Shown: piece by piece, positions 18,652-27,981 of the stretch | Numbering within the stretch: the first letter of the stretch is position 1 | Layout of the letters: each line of letters starts with the position of its first letter | NCBI GenBank assembly: GCA_900320845.1 | Contig: ONTS01000005.1 | Span: forward strand, 20,123 to 84,122 | DNA: 64,000 nucleotides | Direction of reading: 5' to 3' | Source: an uncultured Prevotellaceae bacterium | Lineage (GTDB): Bacteria > Bacteroidota > Bacteroidia > Bacteroidales > Bacteroidaceae | Made by a program: the position numbers and the translations under genes | The notes under the pieces: model-generated | Told to the model about the DNA's origin: nothing | Seen by the model: only the letters and a program-made list of their open reading frames with translations | The model's database searches: none

Positions 18652-18860
18652 ATAGAGTAGAAAAATAAAGATGGCACGAAGGTAGAGATTTTTATACAAT
18701 GTTACATTCAGCAGTCTGGAAAAAGTTTGCTCTGCACGGACTGATAAAGCTATGTGTACAGGTGGCGTTCTGTCGCACACAGAGGCAGGAAAGGGTCATG
18801 TAGACCTGCGTTGTCGGCGCTGACTAGGACGGTAGATGACAGTGATGAAAAACAACACGC

Positions 18861-18894
18861 TTGTTGCATGATACAAGGTATTTCATTACATTTG
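18861..18894 (+). promoter_or_regulatory. promoter of the FAH-porU-porV unit
   Basis: TACATTTG at 18887-18894 matches the TAnnTTTG -7 box, with TTG copies at 18861-18866 giving a spacer of 20-23 bases. It lies 37 bases before the FAH-family start codon. Confidence 0.65.
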
Positions 18895-18931
18895 CCCCAT
18901 AATACACATACGTCATCTAACACATCAGCAC

Positions 18932-19549
18932 ATGAAAATCTTCGCCATAGGCATGAACTATGCCCTGCACAATAAAGAGCTGCATGGCACGTTATTAAAG
19001 ACAGAACAGCCTGTCATCTTCCTGAAGCCCGACACGGCACTGCTGCGTCCAGGCAAACCTTTTTTTGTTCCAACCTACATGGGGCGAGTGGACTACGAAA
19101 CAGAAGTCATCATACGATTCAGCAAGGCGGGAAAAAATATCGATCCTCGGTTTGCGCAACGCTATTACGATGCTATCAGCCTCGGTTTTGACTTCACCGC
19201 ACGCGACATGCAGGCACAGTTCAAAAAACAAGGGAGGCCATGGGATATCTCTAAAGGCTTCGACCAGTCGGCAGTCATTGGAGAATGGGTTGCGAAGGAA
19301 GAACTGCCCGACATACAAAAACTCCACTTCAACATGAGGAAGAATGGCCAAACCATGCAGGAAGGACACACAGCCGACATGCTCTACACCGTAGCAGATA
19401 TCATTGCCTACATCAGCAAGTTCTACACCATACACACTGGTGACATACTCTACACCGGAACACCTTCAGGAATAGGACCTGTCGAGCCGGGAGACAAGCT
19501 GACAGCAACCCTGGAAGGCAAAGAAGTGCTGGCTCTACAGTGCAAATAG
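18932..19549 (+). CDS. fumarylacetoacetate hydrolase (FAH) family protein
   Basis: A 205-residue single-domain FAH-fold protein. This family includes fumarylpyruvate and acylpyruvate hydrolases and oxaloacetate tautomerases or decarboxylases. The divalent-metal carboxylates appear as the E-x-E pair in YETEVIIRF and the aspartate in LGFDFTARDMQ. The conserved YTGTPSGIGPVEPGDKL stretch closes the fold. It opens MKIFAIGMNYALHNKE, typical of the YcgM-like subgroup, and has no leader. It has its own promoter and is followed 49 bases later by porU. A functional link to secretion is not evident, and the exact substrate cannot be assigned. Confidence 0.85.
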   Translation: MKIFAIGMNYALHNKELHGTLLKTEQPVIFLKPDTALLRPGKPFFVPTYMGRVDYETEVIIRFSKAGKNIDPRFAQRYYDAISLGFDFTARDMQAQFKKQGRPWDISKGFDQSAVIGEWVAKEELPDIQKLHFNMRKNGQTMQEGHTADMLYTVADIIAYISKFYTIHTGDILYTGTPSGIGPVEPGDKLTATLEGKEVLALQCK

Positions 19550-19598
19550 AAGCCGATGCTTACTCAAGAAGATGAAAAAGAATACCACCTAACCCCTT

Positions 19599-22500
19599 AT
19601 GGCGAGACAACGCTACATACATAACAATAACATACTCATGCGATGGTGCTGTGGCATCGCCCTCTTCTGCATGGTGTCGTTGACAAATGCACAGCAACAT
19701 TTTGTCAACCTTTCTGCCAGCGACATACGCATAGACAGCATGCTGCCGGCATACACACACGCCTTCACACTGCCAGGGCAATATCAGGACTCCATATACC
19801 ATGCTACGGTGAAATATCCTGAGTATATCGACATGACACCACAGGAAACGGCACGCTATCAGGCCATCACAAATCATCCACCTATGGTGCAGCAGCAGAT
19901 AGTGGTGGAGCGCAAGCAAGCCAAGCTGGAAGTCATAATAACACCCATCGTCGTCGTCAACGGCAGGTATAAGTGGCTCGTCAGCTTCATGATAGATATA
20001 CAAAGCTCACCTATACAACGAACAAAACATAAGCACTCCACAACCTCTGTGCCATCAGCAGCTGACACTTACGCAGAACACTCTGTGCTTAAACAAGGCA
20101 CATGGGCAAAGATACGTGTGCCGCAGACTGGTGTGTACCGTATCAGCAACGAACTGATACAGCAAGCTGGATTCAGCAATATCAACAATGTAAAAGTGTA
20201 CGGTTATGGTGGCAATCTGCAGCCAGAAAAAATAAACGCCGATTATCTACAACAGACAGACGACCTGAAAGAAGTGCCACTATATAAGAACGGCTCTCAG
20301 CTCCTCTTCTATGCCAAAGGGCCCGTGAGCTATGAGAAAGGAACACTTGAAGATATAGCCACTGACTATCAGTACAAGTTATCAAAAGTCGTAGAACAGG
20401 CACGAAGAAGAAACTACTATTCCGACTACGGATACTATTTCCTCACTGAAGGCGATACACCACATCAGACAGTCGACAGCGCCACATTCGTCAATGCCTT
20501 CTATCCCTCCGCCGACGACTGCAACAGCCTCTACGAAGTAGACGAACATGCCTGGTATCAAGGAGGAAGACAGCTCTACGACAGTAAGATCATAGCCACA
20601 GCAGAAACAGCCGAGTACACGCTAAAACGTAAAGGAACAGCCAGCAGAGGAAGAATGATACTTTACGCCACTGCTGAGACAAACACCAACATACACATCA
20701 CCCTCAACGGCAAAACAATAGGAAATCTGGCAGTATACAGCAGCGACAGTTATGACCACGGATGCCGTACAGGACAGATTTATGACGTCGACAACCTCGA
20801 GGCAGATAATGTAATCACCATCAAGAACAACGGAAGCGGAGCTGTGCGGCTCGACTACATACAGATTACTGTAGATGCAGACCATGCTGCCCCCCCACCA
20901 ACGCTGTCAGCCAGTGCAACACATCCCACACCAGAATATGTCTACCACATCACCAACCAAGACCTGCATGCCGACACTCCAGTCGATATGGTCATCATCA
21001 TACCCACATCACAAAAACTGCGTCCAGAAGCAGAACGCCTCAAACAGCACCACGAGCAGCACGACAAACTCAGGGTGCGTATAGTGCCGGCAGACGAAAT
21101 GTACAATGAGTTCAGTAGCGGAACACCCGAAGCCAATGCCTACCGCCGTTACCTCAAGATGCTCTACGACAGAGCAGAAACCGCGGCCGACATGCCACGC
21201 TATCTGCTACTCTTCGGAGATGCTGCATGGGACAACCGCATGAACAGCAGAGAGTGGACAAGCCATAATCCCGACGACTATCTGCTTGCTATGGAGAGCG
21301 AAAACTCCCTCAACGAAGTCAGCTGCTACATCGACGACGGATTCTACGGACTGCTTGACGAAGGAGAAGGCGACAACCCGATGTCGTCCGACAAGCTGGA
21401 CATAGCAATAGGCCGCTTCCCCGTCAGGTCAGTAGAACAAGCACGCATCATTGTAGACAAGACTATTGACTATGCCAACAACAAGCACGCAGGTGCATGG
21501 CAGAACGTACTGATGTTTATGGGCGACGACGGCAACGCCAACGAGCACATGCGCGATGCCAACGACGCTGCAGAAGACATCAGAAGCAGATACCCGGGAT
21601 ACATCATCAAAAAAATAATGTGGGATGCCTATACACGGGAAACTTCGGCCACAGGAAATGCTTACCCCGAAGCCACCAAACTCATCAAGCAACAACAAGA
21701 ACAAGGAGCATTGGTGATGGACTATGCCGGACACGGCTCGGAAATAAGCATCTCGCACGAACGAGTTCTGACAATCAACGACTTCCAAAACTTCACCAAC
21801 AAGAATCTGCCCCTGTGGATAACCGCCTCATGTGACATCATGCCATTTGACGCAGCTACAACAAACATCGGCGAAGAAGCTCTGTTCAACAGCAAAGGAG
21901 GCGCCATAGCATTCTTCGGAACCACGAGAACAGTATATGCCAACCGCAACCGAGTGATGAATATGGCATTCCTACGCCATGTGCTATCAGTCAACAACGG
22001 AAAGAGAACCACACTCGGAGAAGCTCAGCAGCGCGCAAAAAACGACCTTATCACTTCAGGACAAGACCGCACGTCAAACAAATTACAATATTCCCTACTT
22101 GGCGACCCGGCATTGCCACTCAACACACCGACGATGCAGATTGTTCTCGACAGCATCAACAATAAGCCCCTGCAAAATACCGATGCCGACGACATCAACA
22201 TACGAGCAGGAGAAAATGTAGTGCTGAAAGGACACATACAGTGCAACGATACCCTTGCCACCCACTTCAACGGCAATATCCACGCTACAGTACGCGATGC
22301 CAGAGAGCAAATAACCTGCAAACGCAACGACCCTGACATGGACAAGGCGAAGCCCCCTACCCCAGCCTTCACCTTCTACGACCATACCAAGACGCTCTAT
22401 GCAGGTGCAAACAAAGTAGACAACGGAACATTTACCATCTCTTTTGCCGTACCCATGGACATCAACTACAGTAACAACAATGGACTCATCAATATACATG

Positions 22501-23246
22501 CGTTCAATACCGATGATCCGACACAACTAGCCCACTGCGCATACGACGGCTTTACAGTAGGCGGAACAGGAAACATAGGCAACGATAGTATAGGACCTTC
22601 CATATACTGCTACCTCAACAGTCCGTCCTTTACCAACGGAGGCGATGTGAATACAACACCATACTTCGTCGCCAACATAACCGACAAAGACGGTATCAAC
22701 GCTTCAGGAACCGGAATAGGACATGACATGGAACTATGTATCGACGGACAGATGGCATACACATTTAATCTCAACGCCAACTTCCAATTCGACTTCGGAA
22801 GCTACACCCGCGGCACAACATGGTACAGCATTCCCGAACTCTCACCAGGAAGACATACGCTGACGTTCAGAGCATGGGACATACTCAACAATCCCTCGAC
22901 GGCAACGCTCCACTTCAACGTGGTCAAAGCACTCAAGCCCAATATCCTCAGTTTAGACTGCACCCATAATCCTGCCTACACCAACACCACCTTCATCATC
23001 AACCACAACCGTACCGGAAGCCCCATCGACGTGGAACTCGACATCTACGACCTGAGCGGCAGACTGCTGTGGCAACACAAAGAAAATGCTGTCTCCACCT
23101 TGCCTACCTACACCATCGACTGGAATCTTAACGTGGATGGAGGACAGCGTTTACAGACAGGCGTCTACATCTACAGAGCGCAGATAAGCTGCGAAGGGAG
23201 TAAGTACACCTCAAAAGCTAAAAAACTTATCATAATCAATAAGTGA
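19599..23246 (+). CDS. porU: type IX secretion system sortase PorU
   Basis: Outer-surface cysteine protease that removes the C-terminal signal of T9SS cargo and joins cargo to the LPS anchor. The 1215 residues begin with a signal peptide ending near SLTNAQQ, possibly from the internal ATG at 19638. An N-terminal beta region follows, then a gingipain-like peptidase C25 domain. Counting from the ATG at 19599, the catalytic pair is H712 in DYAGHGSE and C745 in ITASCDIMPFD. The C-terminus (YDLSGRLLWQHKEN to GVYIYRAQISCEG, then KKLIIINK) is itself a type A CTD-like domain, as known for PorU. porV follows after 76 bases, the same pairing as in Porphyromonas gingivalis. Confidence 0.93.
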   Translation: MARQRYIHNNNILMRWCCGIALFCMVSLTNAQQHFVNLSASDIRIDSMLPAYTHAFTLPGQYQDSIYHATVKYPEYIDMTPQETARYQAITNHPPMVQQQIVVERKQAKLEVIITPIVVVNGRYKWLVSFMIDIQSSPIQRTKHKHSTTSVPSAADTYAEHSVLKQGTWAKIRVPQTGVYRISNELIQQAGFSNINNVKVYGYGGNLQPEKINADYLQQTDDLKEVPLYKNGSQLLFYAKGPVSYEKGTLEDIATDYQYKLSKVVEQARRRNYYSDYGYYFLTEGDTPHQTVDSATFVNAFYPSADDCNSLYEVDEHAWYQGGRQLYDSKIIATAETAEYTLKRKGTASRGRMILYATAETNTNIHITLNGKTIGNLAVYSSDSYDHGCRTGQIYDVDNLEADNVITIKNNGSGAVRLDYIQITVDADHAAPPPTLSASATHPTPEYVYHITNQDLHADTPVDMVIIIPTSQKLRPEAERLKQHHEQHDKLRVRIVPADEMYNEFSSGTPEANAYRRYLKMLYDRAETAADMPRYLLLFGDAAWDNRMNSREWTSHNPDDYLLAMESENSLNEVSCYIDDGFYGLLDEGEGDNPMSSDKLDIAIGRFPVRSVEQARIIVDKTIDYANNKHAGAWQNVLMFMGDDGNANEHMRDANDAAEDIRSRYPGYIIKKIMWDAYTRETSATGNAYPEATKLIKQQQEQGALVMDYAGHGSEISISHERVLTINDFQNFTNKNLPLWITASCDIMPFDAATTNIGEEALFNSKGGAIAFFGTTRTVYANRNRVMNMAFLRHVLSVNNGKRTTLGEAQQRAKNDLITSGQDRTSNKLQYSLLGDPALPLNTPTMQIVLDSINNKPLQNTDADDINIRAGENVVLKGHIQCNDTLATHFNGNIHATVRDAREQITCKRNDPDMDKAKPPTPAFTFYDHTKTLYAGANKVDNGTFTISFAVPMDINYSNNNGLINIHAFNTDDPTQLAHCAYDGFTVGGTGNIGNDSIGPSIYCYLNSPSFTNGGDVNTTPYFVANITDKDGINASGTGIGHDMELCIDGQMAYTFNLNANFQFDFGSYTRGTTWYSIPELSPGRHTLTFRAWDILNNPSTATLHFNVVKALKPNILSLDCTHNPAYTNTTFIINHNRTGSPIDVELDIYDLSGRLLWQHKENAVSTLPTYTIDWNLNVDGGQRLQTGVYIYRAQISCEGSKYTSKAKKLIIINK

Positions 23247-23322
23247 TACAACGGGAAATACAACCTTAAACAATAAAACCAGAAAAACTACGTTAAGACA
23301 AATAGCAAAGCACATACACGAT

Positions 23323-24492
23323 ATGATAAAGAAGCTATCCATAACACTGCTGACATTGACTCTCGCCCTGAATATCTCTGCACAGAAAGAAGAGATATTC
23401 AATCCCGTAAAGACCAGTGTCACCTCACAAAGCATCGCACCCGACGCTCGTGCCGGAGGTATGGGCGACGTCGGTGCAGCCACCGATCCAGACGTGGCAT
23501 CACAATATTGGAACCCAGCCAAGTACCCCTTCTGCATATCAAGGGCAGGAGTGTCTGTCAACTATACACCATGGCTCCGACAACTAGTCAACGACATCGA
23601 CCTGGCATACGTCTCAGGCTACTATCGCATAGGCGACTATTCAGCCGTCAGCGCATCGTTGCGCTATTTCTCACTCGGAGAAGTATACACCAACGCCTCT
23701 ATGACAGAAGGAGACAACATGACCATCAACCCCTACGAGATGTCATTAGACGTAGGCTATTCACTGATGCTCAGCGAGACATTCTCACTCGGTGCAGCTG
23801 TCAGGTGGATTTACTCCGACCTGACATGGAACTACACCGACGACACCAGCCCAGCATCAGCCTTTGCTGCCGACCTGGCATGCTACTATCAGAACTATAT
23901 CAACATAGGAGCGCGCGAATGCCAGTTGGGACTCGGACTGAACATCTCCAACATCGGTTCAAAAATAACCTTCAGTGGAGATGACCGCAGCGAATTTATA
24001 CCCACCAACCTGCGTCTAGGAGCCTCGCTGATGATTCCTATCGACGAATACAACCGCTTTACCATTGCCGCCGATGCCAACAAACTGCTCGTGCCTACCT
24101 ATCCCTTGCAGGAAGAGGGCGAGACAACAGAAGACTATCAGGACCGAGTACAGAAAGACTACTACGATGTCTCGTCAATAAGCGGCATCTTCAAGAGCTT
24201 CGGAGATGCACCTGGAGGATTTAAGGAAGAACTCCAGGAGATACAGTGGAGCGTGGGTGCCGAATACACATACCACGACCAGTTCTCTGTACGCGCAGGA
24301 TACCACCACGAGTCAGAAAACAAGGGTAACCGCAAATACTTTACCGTAGGTGCAGGCTTCAAAATGAGTGTCTTCCAGCTCGACGCAGGATACGTCATCT
24401 CCACAGCAAAGAGCAACCCACTCGACCAAACACTGCGATTCTCACTCACATTCGACTTGGACGGAATAAAAGACCTCTTCAAACGAAGATAA
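23323..24492 (+). CDS. porV: type IX secretion system outer-membrane protein PorV
   Basis: Outer-membrane beta-barrel of the FadL-like class that receives cargo from the translocon and forms the attachment complex with PorU. It has a signal peptide ending ALNISAQ and the hallmark segment IAPDARAGGMGDVGAATDPDVASQYWNPAKYP. A run of amphipathic strands with alternating aromatic residues follows, ending on a charged tail (KDLFKRR). Its 389 residues match the family. It follows porU by 76 bases, and a strong terminator sits right after the stop, so FAH-porU-porV is one unit. The core T9SS genes porK-N, sov and porT are not in the window. Confidence 0.93.
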   Translation: MIKKLSITLLTLTLALNISAQKEEIFNPVKTSVTSQSIAPDARAGGMGDVGAATDPDVASQYWNPAKYPFCISRAGVSVNYTPWLRQLVNDIDLAYVSGYYRIGDYSAVSASLRYFSLGEVYTNASMTEGDNMTINPYEMSLDVGYSLMLSETFSLGAAVRWIYSDLTWNYTDDTSPASAFAADLACYYQNYINIGARECQLGLGLNISNIGSKITFSGDDRSEFIPTNLRLGASLMIPIDEYNRFTIAADANKLLVPTYPLQEEGETTEDYQDRVQKDYYDVSSISGIFKSFGDAPGGFKEELQEIQWSVGAEYTYHDQFSVRAGYHHESENKGNRKYFTVGAGFKMSVFQLDAGYVISTAKSNPLDQTLRFSLTFDLDGIKDLFKRR

Positions 24493-24510
24493 TAAACCAC
24501 CATACATTAG

Positions 24511-24538
24511 CCCCTTTCTTACCCGGAAAGGGGTTTTT
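24511..24538 (+). terminator. Rho-independent terminator after porV
   Basis: CCCCTTTC pairs with GAAAGGGG around a 7-base loop, followed directly by five T residues. Confidence 0.9.
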
Positions 24539-24605
24539 AATGCCAGGAAACCATCCATAACGGCTCATTCACACATCATCCATAACCCCAAAAAACACCT
24601 ACCAC

Positions 24606-25082
24606 ATGAGAATAGGACAAGGCTACGACGTTCACCGACTCACTGAAGGCCGACCACTGATACTCGGAGGCATACCCATACCTTTCGACAGAGGCCTGCT
24701 CGGACACAGCGACGCCGACGTGCTCATACACGCCATTGCCGACGCACTGCTCGGAGCAGCTGCCATGAGAGACATAGGATACCACTTTCCCGACACATCA
24801 GAGCACACCAAAGACATGGACAGCAGAATAATACTGCGCAAAGTGGTGCAGATGTTAGGTGAAAAGGGATACCGCATCGTAAACATCGACGCAACCATCA
24901 TAGCACAACAGCCCAAGCTGTCGCCATACATCACACAGATGCAGCAGAGTGTAGCTGAAGTGTGCGGCACAGACAACGACAGCATCTCCATCAAAGCCAC
25001 CACCACCGAGCGCCTCGGCTTCACCGGCAGAGAAGAAGGCATAGCCACCATCGCTGTAGCACTCATCGACAACATAGACTGA
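24606..25082 (+). CDS. ispF: 2-C-methyl-D-erythritol 2,4-cyclodiphosphate synthase
   Basis: Fifth step of the MEP isoprenoid pathway: cyclises CDP-ME 2-phosphate to MEcPP with release of CMP. The 158 residues start [11 protein letters not shown], where D8 and H10 bind zinc; H42 in [13 protein letters not shown] is the third zinc ligand. GHSDADV and the C-terminal [17 protein letters not shown] complete the family pattern. Length is standard. It follows the porV terminator by 67 bases, so it should start its own transcript, but I see no good TAnnTTTG box in front. Its product feeds the undecaprenyl carrier used by the dcw enzymes nearby. Confidence 0.96.
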   Translation: MRIGQGYDVHRLTEGRPLILGGIPIPFDRGLLGHSDADVLIHAIADALLGAAAMRDIGYHFPDTSEHTKDMDSRIILRKVVQMLGEKGYRIVNIDATIIAQQPKLSPYITQMQQSVAEVCGTDNDSISIKATTTERLGFTGREEGIATIAVALIDNID

Positions 25083-25113
25083 AGCGCAGCAAGCAGGCAA
25101 ACAAAACATTTTT

Positions 25114-25129
25114 TTACACTTAAGTGTAA
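25114..25129. promoter_or_regulatory. 16-bp perfect palindrome upstream of the ECF sigma gene
   Basis: TTACACTTAAGTGTAA is a perfect dyad with no spacer, 40 bases before the sigma start codon. It could be an operator for a dimeric regulator. It overlaps the candidate ECF -35 element. Confidence 0.5.
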
Positions 25130-25150
25130 CATTTCTGTTCCTGAAACGTC
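25126..25150 (+). promoter_or_regulatory. candidate ECF-type promoter of the sigma/anti-sigma pair
   Basis: GTAAC at 25126-25130 and CGTC at 25147-25150 are separated by 16 bases, the layout of ECF promoters (AAC-N16-CGTC type). No housekeeping TAnnTTTG box is seen in this spacer. This would fit autoregulation by the sigma factor encoded 19 bases downstream. Confidence 0.4.
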
Positions 25151-25168
25151 ATTCATATAAGAGCACCC

Positions 25169-25684
25169 ATGAAGAACTGTACCTTCCGACACGATATACT
25201 GCCCCTCAAGGACATGCTCTTCCGCGTGGCATTGCGCATTGTCACCGTCAGACAGGATGCAGAAGACATCGTTCAGGAAACCCTGCTTAAAGTTTGGAAC
25301 CGACGCGATTCATGGGACAACATAGAGTCGATGGAGGCTTGGTGCGTCTCAATATGCCGCAATCTGGCTCTCGACACACTGCGCAAAAGAGGGATACGAC
25401 AAGTTGCCGAAACTGAAACCATACAGCAACAACGAGCCGACAACAGCCCGACACCACTCGAGGAAACACATCACAATGACCGGGTGATACGCGTAAGAGA
25501 GCTCATAGACACACTGCCAGAGAAACAACGCACATGCCTGCAGCTGCGCGATGTGGAAGGGAAAAGCTACAAAGAAATTGCCGACATACTCGGCATAACA
25601 CAAGAACAAGTAAAAGTAAACATCTTCCGCGGACGACAAACCGTCAGAAACCGTTACCAAAAGATAGACGAATATGGATTATAA
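25169..25684 (+). CDS. ECF-family RNA polymerase sigma factor
   Basis: Sigma-70 family factor with only regions 2 and 4, 171 residues. Region 2 spans about 15-85, with DAEDIVQETLLKVW (the core-binding part) and ICRNLALDTLRKR (DNA melting). Region 4 spans about 110-160 and contains LPEKQRTCLQLRDVEGKSYKEIADILGITQEQVKVNIFRGRQTVR, a helix-turn-helix that reads the -35 element. The next gene overlaps by 11 bases and encodes a small single-pass membrane protein, the usual partner arrangement. The signal sensed and the regulon are unknown. Confidence 0.9.
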   Translation: MKNCTFRHDILPLKDMLFRVALRIVTVRQDAEDIVQETLLKVWNRRDSWDNIESMEAWCVSICRNLALDTLRKRGIRQVAETETIQQQRADNSPTPLEETHHNDRVIRVRELIDTLPEKQRTCLQLRDVEGKSYKEIADILGITQEQVKVNIFRGRQTVRNRYQKIDEYGL

Positions 25685-26168
25685 GTACATTGACCAACTG
25701 TTAGAACGCTACTGGCAATGTCTTACGACGTTGGAAGAAGAGCGCATCCTGCGTGCTTTCTTCGAGCAAGAGGACGTTCCGGCTCACCTGTTGCAGTGGC
25801 GTGAGTGGTTCGTCTATCCACAGGCAGAGCTGCAAGAGCAAGGCCTCGGTGACGACTTCGAAGAACGCATGCTCTCACTCGTCGACGAACCGCCAGTAGT
25901 GAAGGCAAGAACCATAAGCCTCAGAAAACGACTGCGCCCTCTGACAAGAGCAGCAGCAGTAGTGGCAATAGTCCTCACATTGGGAAATGCCATACAAATA
26001 TCGCTCGACAAACCGCGTAGTAATAAAGACAGTAACGAGGAAGGCATCACCGAAAATGCCACCATGGCAAAGAATGACAGCATTCTGACAGACTCCGCAA
26101 AGCAAGTGCCATTCACGGAAGTGATACGGACATGGAACAACGATGCACACAGATTACAAATACAATAA
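25674..26168 (+). CDS. putative anti-sigma factor, single-pass membrane protein
   Basis: A 164-residue protein translationally coupled to the sigma gene (11-base overlap). The N-terminal 95 residues are acidic and predicted cytoplasmic (LLERYWQCLTTLEEERILRAFF). A basic stretch RKRLRPLTRA leads to one membrane segment at about 100-118 (AAAVVAIVLTLGNAIQISL), and about 45 residues lie outside. There is no HxxxCxxC zinc motif, so it is not a ZAS-domain anti-sigma in the strict sense. The assignment rests on topology and gene position. It may instead be a positive co-regulator. Confidence 0.65.
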   Translation: MDYKYIDQLLERYWQCLTTLEEERILRAFFEQEDVPAHLLQWREWFVYPQAELQEQGLGDDFEERMLSLVDEPPVVKARTISLRKRLRPLTRAAAVVAIVLTLGNAIQISLDKPRSNKDSNEEGITENATMAKNDSILTDSAKQVPFTEVIRTWNNDAHRLQIQ

Positions 26169-26284
26169 GAATTCATTTTCACGTTTTCATATAACAGTCA
26201 TTTAGTTTTAGTAAAACAACTTCCGAACCCTCCGTGGTTCATTCTCTCATTTCACAGTGGAACCTCATCGTGTTCCCACGCAAT

Positions 26285-26311
26285 AAGCTGCCCCACATAA
26301 GGCAGCTTTTT
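26285..26311 (+). terminator. terminator after the sigma/anti-sigma unit
   Basis: AAGCTGCC and GGCAGCTT form an 8-bp stem around an 8-base loop and run into a T stretch. It lies 116 bases after the anti-sigma stop. Confidence 0.75.
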
Positions 26312-26338
26312 GTGTGCCCTGATGCACAACACCCATAC

Positions 26339-26359
26339 ACCAAAGTCAATGAGATTGGT
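26339..26359. repeat. dispersed palindromic repeat, copy A (single unit)
   Basis: A 21-bp near-palindrome of form ACCAA-N11-TTGGT (centre AGTCAATGAG). The same unit occurs twice in tandem near 43.5 kb and near 57.1 kb. It is followed by TGCAACCG, as is the copy at 43520-43540. Confidence 0.6.
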
Positions 26360-26393
26360 GTGCAACCGTAGCACGGATACTTGCCAAACGGGC

Positions 26394-26458
26394 ACCATGC
26401 ATAAACAAATATCAGTGATATTGGTCATCAATATCACTGATATTTGTTTATGCATGGT
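26394..26458. repeat. 30-bp perfect inverted repeat between convergent operons
   Basis: Arms 26394-26423 and 26429-26458 are exact reverse complements with a 5-base loop (GTCAT). The inner core ATCAGTGATATTG with its complement recurs at 57217-57247, also with a 5-base loop. It lies 51 bases past the ftsZ stop. It may halt transcription from either side but lacks a following T run. Confidence 0.85.
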
Positions 26459-26509
26459 CCCACTTTTGCGTTGCTGTCGGGCTATGTTACCGCTTTTATC
26501 TGGCGTTGT

Positions 26510-27895
26510 TTATCCAAAAGTTATGGTGCTTTGTATTGGTGCGTTAGACTCCTCGTTATTGTCAACGACGCGCTGCTGGTTGCTGAGGTTGGAAATCTCT
26601 TTGGCCTGCATGCGGCTACGGGTGTAGGTAGGGGAGTTCTCCACAGCCAAGATTACTTCTTCATTGTCGAGGTCTTCGGCCTTGAAGAGATAGATGTTCG
26701 GGCTGCGTTTCACCTGGGTGCTGTTGCCAGTCTTGTAGTAGCCTTCTCTTCTTTCTTCTTTCTTGGCTTCAGCCTCCATCTCTTCCTGACGCTTTTCTTC
26801 GTCTTCTCTTGTGCGTGTAGCGATGTGGTCTTCCATACCGTCTACACGTTTGATGCCGAATCCGGTGGCAAGGATGGTTACCTTCACCTTAGAGCCCAGT
26901 GAATTGTCGACGGTGAGACCCCATTTGGTTTCGAAGTTACGACCGAAGCGCGACATGAAGTCGTTGACCTCGTTCATTTCGTCCATCATGAGGGTGCCGT
27001 TTTCTTCATCGTTCTCTGCAAAGGCGATGGAGAGCAGTATCTTTTTGGAGTTGTAAACGTCGTTTTCGTTGAGCAGAGGTGAGTTGAGTGCGTTTTCAAT
27101 AGCCTTGCGCACACGTCCTTCGCCTTCGCCAAAGCCTGTAGACATGATGGCTACGCCGCCGTCTTTCAGCACAGTCTTCACATCGTTGAAGTCGAGGTTG
27201 ATGACACCACGTATGGTAATGATTTCTGCTATTGACTTAGCAGCCACGCTCAGGATGTCGTCAGCCTTTTCCAGTGCGTTCATGACTGAGAAGTCGGGAT
27301 AGAGTTCGCGCAGCCTCTCGTTGTTGATGACGAGCAGTGCGTCAACATGCTTTGCCATCTCTTCGACGCCGTCGAGGGCTTGGTCGATTTTTTTCTTTCC
27401 TTCGAAGAGGAAGGGGATGGTAACGATACCAACGGTGAGGATTCCTTCTTCTTTAGAGAGTCTTGCTACGACGGGAGCAGCTCCTGTTCCTGTTCCTCCG
27501 CCCATACCGGCGGTGATGAATACCATCTTGGTGCCGTCGGTAAGTTGTCTCTTCAGGGCTTCGGTGCTTTCTTCTGCAGCCTGACGTGCTACTTCGGGCT
27601 TGTTGCCGGCGCCGAGTCCTTCGCCGAGTTGTACCTGTACAGGTACGTTGGAGGCTTTCAGTGCCTGTGCATCGGTGTTGGTTACCATGAACGATACGTC
27701 GTGTATCCCTTCCAGATACATATGGTTGACGGCATTTCCGCCACCACCGCCGACGCCGATAACTTTGATGATACTCTTTTCGTGCTGATCGTCTTGTCCA
27801 AAGTCAAGTCGAGAGGGCTGCTTTTTGCTTTGGCTGTTGTCGCTGCCGAAGTCTAAGATGCCTGAAGTCTGTGTGTTATCTGATTTTTTTGCCAT
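26510..27895 (-). CDS. ftsZ: cell division protein FtsZ
   Basis: Tubulin-like GTPase that forms the division ring. In 461 residues, a polar N-terminal tail of about 40 precedes the GTPase domain. That domain has GVGGGGGNAV at 47-56 and the tubulin signature GGGTGTG at 132-138; the T7 loop NLDFNDVKTVL follows. The core ends near residue 350, then a linker rich in E, K and R leads to a tail with NSPTYTRSRMQAKEI. I do not see the canonical DxPxFLR-type end peptide; the protein ends in STITFG. It is the last gene of the dcw cluster, 86 bases after ftsA, and converges on the sigma operon. Confidence 0.97.
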   Translation of the reverse strand: MAKKSDNTQTSGILDFGSDNSQSKKQPSRLDFGQDDQHEKSIIKVIGVGGGGGNAVNHMYLEGIHDVSFMVTNTDAQALKASNVPVQVQLGEGLGAGNKPEVARQAAEESTEALKRQLTDGTKMVFITAGMGGGTGTGAAPVVARLSKEEGILTVGIVTIPFLFEGKKKIDQALDGVEEMAKHVDALLVINNERLRELYPDFSVMNALEKADDILSVAAKSIAEIITIRGVINLDFNDVKTVLKDGGVAIMSTGFGEGEGRVRKAIENALNSPLLNENDVYNSKKILLSIAFAENDEENGTLMMDEMNEVNDFMSRFGRNFETKWGLTVDNSLGSKVKVTILATGFGIKRVDGMEDHIATRTREDEEKRQEEMEAEAKKEERREGYYKTGNSTQVKRSPNIYLFKAEDLDNEEVILAVENSPTYTRSRMQAKEISNLSNQQRVVDNNEESNAPIQSTITFG

Positions 27896-27981
27896 GTTGT
27901 ATATTCGTTGTTATGGGGTGAATAGTATGTCTGTTTATGTGATTGAGGATGATAGATTGGTGTGGTGTGAGGGATTGTTGG

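Noticed and set aside
26252-26455. 67-codon minus-strand frame
   Set aside because: It is formed by reading through the terminator and the 30-bp inverted repeat.
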